Source: Oceanospirillaceae bacterium
Lineage (GTDB): Bacteria > Pseudomonadota > Gammaproteobacteria > Pseudomonadales > Litoribrevibacteraceae
DNA: 64,000 bases
Direction: 5' to 3'
NCBI GenBank assembly: GCA_015665455.1
Contig: JADFAD010000001.1
Location: forward strand, 1-64,000
Made by a program: the position numbers and the translations under genes
Part shown: positions 58,588-64,000 of the stretch, piece by piece
How the letters are laid out: each line of letters begins with the position of its first letter
Position numbering within the stretch: the stretch's first letter is position 1
Notes under the pieces: model-generated
The model's input: the letters and a program-made list of their open reading frames with translations, nothing else
Told to the model about the DNA's origin: nothing
The model's database searches: none

Positions 58588-59205
58588 TTGCCTGAATTGA
58601 TGCTACCTCCTGAGTTTTACCAGCGCTTAGCGAATCACGTTCCATCGGAGATGAAACTGGACTTACCTGAAGCAGCGGTATTGGTGGCAGTGACCAACAA
58701 CTTGGATTCCCCTGAAATTATTCTCACTCGGCGAGCAAAGCATATGAATTCACATGCAGGCCAAGTGGCTTTTCCTGGTGGAAAGCGGGATGAGGGGGAT
58801 TTGGATCTTTATACAACGGCGCTTAGGGAGGCTGAAGAGGAAATTTCGCTGCCTCGTGAAGGGGTAAAGCGTCTTGGGCGTTTGAGCCAAGTGGTCTCAA
58901 AACAGGGCATTCTTGTAACGCCATTTATAGCGTCGGTATCTGATAAATTAGATTTGGTTCCTAATGAAGACGAACTGGATGCAATATTTCATGTGCCTTT
59001 GTCCTTTTTCTTAGAGAACACGCCGGACTGTTACGATGGTATAAAGTACCCTGAGGGCTGCTTGTATATCCCGTGTTATTTCTTTGAAGAATATGAAATT
59101 TGGGGGCTTAGTTCCATAATTCTAGTGGAGTTACTGAACGTAGGTTTTGGTACCGATTTTGATCTTTGGGAAAAGCCAAAGACTGCTGAAATTCGATATA
59201 GATAA
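58588..59205 (+). CDS. Nudix hydrolase, CoA pyrophosphatase type (NudL-like)
   Basis: A 205-residue Nudix protein. The CoA-family motif is in [16 protein letters not shown], overlapping the Nudix box that continues [11 protein letters not shown]. Such enzymes split CoA into ADP and phosphopantetheine. TTG start at 58588 with GAGAAGG 2-3 bases upstream, an unusually tight spacing. The yrdA-like gene follows after 25 bp. Confidence 0.9.
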   Translation: MPELMLPPEFYQRLANHVPSEMKLDLPEAAVLVAVTNNLDSPEIILTRRAKHMNSHAGQVAFPGGKRDEGDLDLYTTALREAEEEISLPREGVKRLGRLSQVVSKQGILVTPFIASVSDKLDLVPNEDELDAIFHVPLSFFLENTPDCYDGIKYPEGCLYIPCYFFEEYEIWGLSSIILVELLNVGFGTDFDLWEKPKTAEIRYR

Positions 59206-59230
59206 ATATAAAAATAGGTATGAGATAAGT

Positions 59231-59755
59231 ATGCTGTATGCGCTGGGTGATTTGAAAGTCGAAGTGAAAGCAATGGACGTTTACATTGCAGATAATGCCA
59301 CCGTTGTTGGTAATGTTGCATTAGAGTCTAAATCAAGTGTTTGGTTTAATGTTGTTATTCGTGGTGATAATGAATTAATTCATATTGGTGAAGAGACAAA
59401 CATTCAAGATGGCTCTGTATTGCACTCAGACCCTGGTTACCCGCTCTCTTTAGGTCGAGGTGTTACAGTGGGTCATAAAGCGATGCTTCACGGTTGTACT
59501 GTTGGTGATTACAGCTTAATCGGTATTAATGCAGTGGTATTAAATGGCGCTAAGATAGGAAAGCACTGTTTAATCGGGGCAAATGCACTGATTCCTGAAG
59601 GAATGGAAATACCGGATGGTTCGTTGGTTTTAGGGTCTCCTGCGAAGGTTAAGCGTGAGCTTTCTTCTGCTCAGCAGAAAATGCTAGAAATTAGTGCCGC
59701 TCACTACGTTAAAAATGCAGATCGATTCCGTCGATCATTGGTAGCAATGAAATAA
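59231..59755 (+). CDS. Gamma-carbonic-anhydrase-like protein (YrdA family)
   Basis: A 174-residue left-handed beta-helix protein with the metal-site pattern: [18 protein letters not shown], then HSDPGYP and [15 protein letters not shown], containing the three expected His ligands. Length and motifs match E. coli YrdA. Enzyme activity in this family is uncertain. I start at ATG 59231 ([12 protein letters not shown]); frame continues upstream into the Nudix gene without a family match. Confidence 0.92.
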   Translation: MLYALGDLKVEVKAMDVYIADNATVVGNVALESKSSVWFNVVIRGDNELIHIGEETNIQDGSVLHSDPGYPLSLGRGVTVGHKAMLHGCTVGDYSLIGINAVVLNGAKIGKHCLIGANALIPEGMEIPDGSLVLGSPAKVKRELSSAQQKMLEISAAHYVKNADRFRRSLVAMK

Positions 59756-59860
59756 GGGAACCATTGTTTATCTGATACTTATGTATGCAATGGCGGCTTG
59801 GCTATCAATTAACCACAGTGTTCAGTAAAATGCCTCTCTTTTGTATCTATCAGGTTATGT

Positions 59861-60058
59861 ATGAGTCAACCAGTTGAAAAGCGTGTTTCTTCTCCTTGCG
59901 TGAGTATTTGCTATTTAGATGAGCAAGATATATGTCAGGGTTGTTATCGATCAGGACAAGAAATCTCGAATTGGGGAGATTATTCGAATGAACAGCGCCA
60001 ACTTGTGATGGATAAAGTTAGAGAACGAGAAAAATCATCAATTAATTACATTGGTTGA
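59861..60058 (+). CDS. DUF1289 small cysteine-rich protein
   Basis: A 65-residue protein with the DUF1289 pattern: SSPCVSICYLDEQDICQGCYRS, whose four Cys (CxxxCx8CxxC) suggest metal or Fe-S binding, followed by EISNWGDYS. The function is unknown. It precedes purT by 52 bp. Confidence 0.88.
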   Translation: MSQPVEKRVSSPCVSICYLDEQDICQGCYRSGQEISNWGDYSNEQRQLVMDKVREREKSSINYIG

Positions 60059-60110
60059 TGATCTAGAAAACCTCTTAAATAAACGCACATTTTTAAAATA
60101 AAAGGAATGC

Positions 60111-61298
60111 ATGATGGTTTCGATTGGAACACCTCTTAGCTCACGCCCAACTAAAGTTCTTATGTGCGGTTGCGGTGAACTGGGCAAAGAAGTTGTTATT
60201 GAACTGCAACGCTTAGGTGTTGAAGTCATTGGTGTTGATCGTTATTCAAATGCACCTGCAATGCAGGTAGCACATCGCTCGCACGTGATCGATATGCTTG
60301 ATTCAGCTGCTTTAAGAGACGTCATAGAAAAAGAAAAGCCCGACCTTATCGTACCTGAGATTGAGGCTATTGCTACACAGGCTTTAGTTGAATTAGAGCA
60401 AGAAGGCTATCATGTTGTACCCACAGCAAGAGCTGCTCAATTAACAATGAACAGGGAAGGCATTCGACGCCTTGCTGCTGAAGAGTTGTCTTTGGCAACC
60501 TCTCCTTATCAGTTCGCTGATACGGAAGATGAATATATACAGGCGGTTCAAACGGTAGGCATACCGTGTGTTATCAAGCCTATTATGAGCTCGTCTGGTA
60601 AGGGCCAGTCTGTTATTAAAAGTGAGCAAGATATTTTACCTGCTTGGCATTATGCGCAAGAAGGTGGCCGTGCGGGCAAAGGCCGAGTGATTGTTGAGGG
60701 TTTTGTCGATTTTGATTATGAAATTACACTACTTACCGTTCGGCACCGGGATGGCGTCAGCTTTTGTGAGCCTATTGGCCATATACAAGAAGACGGTGAT
60801 TACAGAGAGTCTTGGCAGCCTCAGAAAATGTCTGAATTGGCATTGAGTGCTTCTAAAGATATCGCTGAAAAAGTAACGAACGCGTTAGGAGGACGAGGCG
60901 TCTTTGGTGTTGAACTCTTTGTTAAAGGCGACCAAGTTTACTTCAGTGAAGTTTCTCCAAGGCCGCACGATACAGGTTTAGTAACGTTAATTTCTCAAGA
61001 CCTTCCTCAGTTTGCGCTGCATGCTAGAGCAATTTTAGACCTTCCTATTCCTGCTATTCGTCAACAGGGGCCGTCTGCTTCGTGTGCACTTTTGGTTGAA
61101 GGTCAGTCTACTCATGTTGTGTTCAATGGACTTGAGCAGGTTTTAGCTAAACCTGACACTCAATTACGCTTGTTTGGAAAGCCTGAAGTATCTGGTCGAC
61201 GTAGAATGGGTGTGACTTTGGCTCTGGATGAATCGATAGAAAAGGCTAGGTCTAAAGCAAGAACGGCTTGCCAGCAAATACAAGTTACGCTTGATTAA
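60111..61298 (+). CDS. purT: Formate-dependent phosphoribosylglycinamide formyltransferase PurT
   Basis: A 395-residue ATP-grasp enzyme that formylates GAR with formate and ATP, a folate-independent alternative to PurN. Segments: [50 protein letters not shown] and FFGV-type [12 protein letters not shown] with [16 protein letters not shown] (60102-60106) precedes ATG 60111. Confidence 0.97.
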   Translation: MMVSIGTPLSSRPTKVLMCGCGELGKEVVIELQRLGVEVIGVDRYSNAPAMQVAHRSHVIDMLDSAALRDVIEKEKPDLIVPEIEAIATQALVELEQEGYHVVPTARAAQLTMNREGIRRLAAEELSLATSPYQFADTEDEYIQAVQTVGIPCVIKPIMSSSGKGQSVIKSEQDILPAWHYAQEGGRAGKGRVIVEGFVDFDYEITLLTVRHRDGVSFCEPIGHIQEDGDYRESWQPQKMSELALSASKDIAEKVTNALGGRGVFGVELFVKGDQVYFSEVSPRPHDTGLVTLISQDLPQFALHARAILDLPIPAIRQQGPSASCALLVEGQSTHVVFNGLEQVLAKPDTQLRLFGKPEVSGRRRMGVTLALDESIEKARSKARTACQQIQVTLD

Positions 61299-61314
61299 TA
61301 TTGATAGTGTAATA

Positions 61315-61338
61315 AAAAGAGGCTTAGGCCTCTTTTTT
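61315..61338. terminator. Bidirectional terminator between purT and an SDR gene
   Basis: 9-bp stem AAAAGAGGC/GCCTCTTTT (61315-61323 with 61328-61336), loop TTAG, T run on the plus strand and an A run before it that serves the minus strand. The flanking genes converge. Confidence 0.85.
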
Positions 61339-61367
61339 ATTGTCAGTAATTAGCATCTAGGCTGAAT

Positions 61368-62207
61368 CTACAGATTGTTTAAACCAAATTTCTTGGCAAG
61401 CACGCTATCCAGTATTTGAGTCGGCAATAGCCTTTTAAGGAGAGGGAAAACAGTGCTGCCGTTGCCGATATACTGCACGGGAGCGGGCTTCTTTGTGAAA
61501 CACCCTTTGATTAATGTGTTAACAAACTCATTTGTTGACGTAGGGTTCTCTTGTGAGGCGTTTGAACGTTTTACAATTTGCTCATAAATGGATTCATAGA
61601 GTTTGAATTGTTGTTTGTTCTTTTCAGTGCCCGCCATAGCATTATCTCCGAAGCTGGATTCGATCGCGCCAGGCCGAACATCGATGACTTTGATGTTAAA
61701 CGGTGATAATTCCATCCGCATTGCATCACTTAGGCAGTGAACGGCAGCCTTGCTTGCGCAATAGGCACCAGAGAATGGTGTCGTTAGTATTCCAGAAACA
61801 GAACCTATGTTTATAATCATTCCGTTTTTATTTTTGATCATCTCAGGGCTGAAAGCTTGTACGACTCTCACTATGCCTGTGACATTGGTTGATAACTGTT
61901 GTTCTAAATCTTCCATTGGAAGCTCTGTAATAGGCCCCATTGCTGCGTAACCTGCATTATTGATGATTGCCTGAATAGATACGTTTTGATTTGCTAGGTT
62001 GTTGTGTAATTCATTAATAGATGCTTGGTCGGTGACATCAAGAGAATAGGTAGTGATCCCTAGTTTTGTGAGTTGAGCTAATTTACTTTTATTTCTGGCC
62101 GTCGCAATGACTTCATACCCTTTTTTGTGAAGCTCGATGGCTAAGCACTCACCGATACCACTCGAGCAGCCTGTAATTAAAACAGTTTTAAATGTCTGAT
62201 TTATCAT
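61368..62207 (-). CDS. Short-chain dehydrogenase/reductase
   Basis: A 279-residue classical SDR: cofactor motif TGCSSGIGECL (about 14-24), NNAGYAAMG, catalytic Ser in NIGSVSGI and YCASK for Tyr-Lys. An Arg after strand 2 (ATARNKSKL) suggests NADP(H). The C-terminus has a hydrophobic tail. Substrate unknown. The upstream CBS gene is on the same strand 169 bp away. Confidence 0.9.
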   Translation of the reverse strand: MINQTFKTVLITGCSSGIGECLAIELHKKGYEVIATARNKSKLAQLTKLGITTYSLDVTDQASINELHNNLANQNVSIQAIINNAGYAAMGPITELPMEDLEQQLSTNVTGIVRVVQAFSPEMIKNKNGMIINIGSVSGILTTPFSGAYCASKAAVHCLSDAMRMELSPFNIKVIDVRPGAIESSFGDNAMAGTEKNKQQFKLYESIYEQIVKRSNASQENPTSTNEFVNTLIKGCFTKKPAPVQYIGNGSTVFPLLKRLLPTQILDSVLAKKFGLNNL

Positions 62208-62281
62208 GGATTAATGTCTTCCTTAACCGAGGCTGAAACTACAACGTAAATGAGAAATGCTAATGGGCAAATGAAATACTC

Positions 62282-62325
62282 ATACCCTAAGATGCAGATA
62301 ATATAATGTCTGCATCTTAGGGTAT
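62282..62325. repeat. Perfect 17-bp inverted repeat
   Basis: ATACCCTAAGATGCAGA (62282-62298) pairs with its exact complement at 62309-62325 around a 10-nt AT-rich loop. It lies 52 bp after the CBS gene stop and 75 bp before the SDR start on the minus strand. No T run follows on either strand. Confidence 0.85.
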
Positions 62326-62376
62326 TGTCTATCGATGTTTGGGAGGTGAGTACTTTTCTGTCTGTAGACGATTCAA

Positions 62377-62799
62377 TTAAATGTGTGTGGAACGCATTTT
62401 TTTAATATGCTGCTTTAGTGCAGTAAGTACATCCGTTCGACTGATTAACCCTATAAATTTTTCGTTTTCAATAACAGGGTAAATACGAGGGCGATTGCCC
62501 TTCATTTGTTGTGCGAGGTCTATGATACTCATTTCTGGCGATACCGTGATCATTTCTGTTTTCATTACGTCTTCAACCGCTGCATCAGAATACCCGTAGA
62601 AGCTTTCATTTAAGATTTTTCCGATACAATCTTGCTCCGATAGAAAGCCAATTAAGTGCATATGACTATCGACCACGGGCAAGCCTGTAAGTTTGTGCTT
62701 ACACAGCGCGGTTGTTGCCACAATCAAAGGTGTTTCTTTGGTGAGTGGTAAGATGCTTTCATCCATGCATGATCTGACTTTGATTGATTCAATACTCAT
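62377..62799 (-). CDS. CBS-domain pair protein
   Basis: A 140-residue protein made of two CBS domains (about 10-65, SCMDESILPLTKETPL, and about 75-135, VEDVMKTEMITVSPEMSIIDLA). CBS pairs usually bind adenosyl nucleotides and regulate a partner. It stands alone, so the partner is unknown. Confidence 0.92.
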   Translation of the reverse strand: MSIESIKVRSCMDESILPLTKETPLIVATTALCKHKLTGLPVVDSHMHLIGFLSEQDCIGKILNESFYGYSDAAVEDVMKTEMITVSPEMSIIDLAQQMKGNRPRIYPVIENEKFIGLISRTDVLTALKQHIKKMRSTHI

Positions 62800-62981
62800 A
62801 ATGTAATCCTTGTTTAATAAGTAAGGCGCTTTCTGATAATTCTCAGTATAGACATCAATTTTTTGGGCAGATTGATATAAGTCGATTTTTCTTTCAGGTT
62901 ATTATTGTTTTTGAACTAGAAAGTTGCTGGTTCTGGTATAAACTATTGTTATGAAAGTAGTTATTAAAGTGCGAGTTAGTG

Positions 62982-63722
62982 ATGAGCTTAGATTACGAAG
63001 TAGTATTTGAAGGTAAAATTTTGATTGGCTCTGAGGAACAGAGAGTTAAGCAGAATGTTGGTCGGATGTTTAAAGCCGATGACGCTAAGCTGGCTGCTTT
63101 ATTTTCAGGACGTACCGTTGTTATTAAGAGCGGTGTGGATAAAGCAACCGCCCAAAAGTATGTTCAGGCAATGAAAAAGGCAGGTGCTCAAGCTGAGATT
63201 CGTTCTCTTGCTAAAGAAGAACCTGTAGTGCAGGCTCAAAATCCCGCGTCTTTTGGCGTTAAGGATTTTGATCGTCCTTCATTAACGTCTGTTGCTGAAT
63301 CGCATAGCGTGGCTCAGGCAGAGAAAGCAGCGAAGAGAGAAGAAAAAGCCAAACAAGCGGAAGAGCCTATTGGCATTCCTGTTCCTGAGGTAGAAGAAGC
63401 GTCGGAAGCAGAAGTGCAAAAAGCAATGAATGCTTTAGAATCGCAGCATTTGCCGGATTCTTCGAATAAGCAGAGTGAAACAGAAGTTTCTGCGAGTGTT
63501 GGCAATAGTAATACAGATAGTGATCGTTTAGGGATTAAAAATGAGGATCTTACGATTGCTCCCGCTGGTGCGATGATTTTACCTGACTCTAAAAAAGAAG
63601 CGCCTGAAGCGCCTAGTACAGACCATCTTCAGGTGAAACCTATGGAAGGCTATTTGGTAGAACCAGAGCCAGAACAGGCAGTAAAAGTCCCGGATGTTAG
63701 TCATATTAAATTAAAAGAGTAA
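62982..63722 (+). CDS. Conserved-type hypothetical protein with N-terminal FKA/LFSG-type domain
   Basis: A 246-residue acidic soluble protein. The N-terminal 75 residues (YEVVFEGKILIG, VGRMFKADDAKLAALFSGRTVVIKSGVDKATAQKY) match a small domain seen in many gammaproteobacterial proteins, often ahead of membrane domains; its role is unknown. The rest is Glu/Pro-rich and probably disordered. ATG 62982 is preferred; GTG 62979 is directly before it. There is no signal peptide. Confidence 0.75.
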   Translation: MSLDYEVVFEGKILIGSEEQRVKQNVGRMFKADDAKLAALFSGRTVVIKSGVDKATAQKYVQAMKKAGAQAEIRSLAKEEPVVQAQNPASFGVKDFDRPSLTSVAESHSVAQAEKAAKREEKAKQAEEPIGIPVPEVEEASEAEVQKAMNALESQHLPDSSNKQSETEVSASVGNSNTDSDRLGIKNEDLTIAPAGAMILPDSKKEAPEAPSTDHLQVKPMEGYLVEPEPEQAVKVPDVSHIKLKE

Positions 63723-63840
63723 TTTAATAGCTCAAAATCACCTCATAAAATTTGTATTGGGTACTTATTCTTGAAGGGCTGTCGGCAAGAAGGTAAGCAT
63801 TCGTTATAATGCGCGTTTTTATAATAAGAGTGAGCTTTTT

Positions 63841-64000
63841 ATGACGCCTGAACGTTTTGCAAAGTTACAACACACCTTGAGTCGTAGACAGCCTGATTTA
63901 CGTGTTTTAACTGACCATGTTCATAAACCCCATAACATTGCAGCTATTGTGCGCACTTGTGATGCTATGGGCGTTGCTCACTTACACATGGTATGGCCTC
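63841..64000 (+). CDS. trmH: tRNA (guanosine-18-2'-O)-methyltransferase TrmH, 5' end only
   Basis: The frame opens at ATG 63841 and runs off the window (53 codons). The N-terminus [27 protein letters not shown] and [12 protein letters not shown] match E. coli TrmH (SpoU), a SPOUT enzyme that 2'-O-methylates G18 of tRNA. A TATAAT at 63805-63810 may be its -10 box. Confidence 0.92.
   Translation, partial: MTPERFAKLQHTLSRRQPDLRVLTDHVHKPHNIAAIVRTCDAMGVAHLHMVWP

Noticed and set aside
1-64000. Mobile elements, prophage, CRISPR array, tRNA genes
   Set aside because: I looked for transposase or integrase motifs, regularly spaced repeats and cloverleaf-like GTTCRAANC segments in the gaps and found none convincing.

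Overview
This window is chromosomal DNA from a Gammaproteobacterium, probably a marine member of the Oceanospirillales/Pseudomonadales group. The evidence is gene order and protein character. suhB-trmJ-cysE-iscR is laid out as in Pseudomonas. ndk-rlmN-pilW-rodZ-ispG-hisS-yfgM-bamB-der is the classic gammaproteobacterial block. guaB-guaA-tadA-mltF-purL follows. DNA is moderately AT-rich by eye. I see no IS element, prophage, CRISPR array or tRNA gene. The genus is not determinable from the sequence alone.

Layout. Positions 1-300 are the tail of an rRNA operon with two 5S genes in tandem, each followed by its own terminator. Positions 300-23,000 are more variable. They hold a DyP peroxidase, an orphan TupA-like binding protein, an HSL-family esterase, a diguanylate cyclase with a periplasmic sensor, a vWA lipoprotein with an ECF sigma factor and likely anti-sigma partner, an HBM-type chemoreceptor, a beta-carbonic anhydrase, two two-component systems (one with a PepSY protein), and an AraC-controlled Baeyer-Villiger monooxygenase/hydrolase/dehydrogenase cluster.

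Positions 22,500-33,700 form a sulfur and Fe-S block: suhB (divergent), trmJ, cysE, then iscR-iscS-sufB-sufC-sufD-sufS-sufA-sufT-sufE. It is a mosaic: an IscR-type regulator and an IscS head a SUF machine, with no iscU, hscBA or fdx. A near-perfect type 1 IscR operator overlaps the iscR promoter. IscS lacks the C-terminal tail that binds IscU in E. coli. A short ORF with a CysCysCys run lies just upstream of cysE and looks like a cysteine-sensing leader peptide. SuhB keeps its fold but has lost most inositol-monophosphatase metal-site residues.

Positions 34,000-64,000 are mostly housekeeping. They cover nucleotide synthesis (ndk, guaB, guaA, purL, purT), RNA modification (rlmN, tadA, trmH), envelope assembly (pilW, rodZ, bamB, mltF), isoprenoid synthesis (ispG), ribosome assembly (der), repair (xseA), two Nudix hydrolases, a gamma-carbonic-anhydrase-like protein and small conserved proteins. 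One accessory-looking gene interrupts this: a DUF4062-like protein between purL and a YqfO-family gene. The window ends inside trmH.

The strongest candidates for something undescribed are the poly-cysteine leader ORF of cysE, the apparently non-catalytic SuhB, and the iscR-iscS-suf mosaic with tail-less IscS. The DUF4062-like gene is next.
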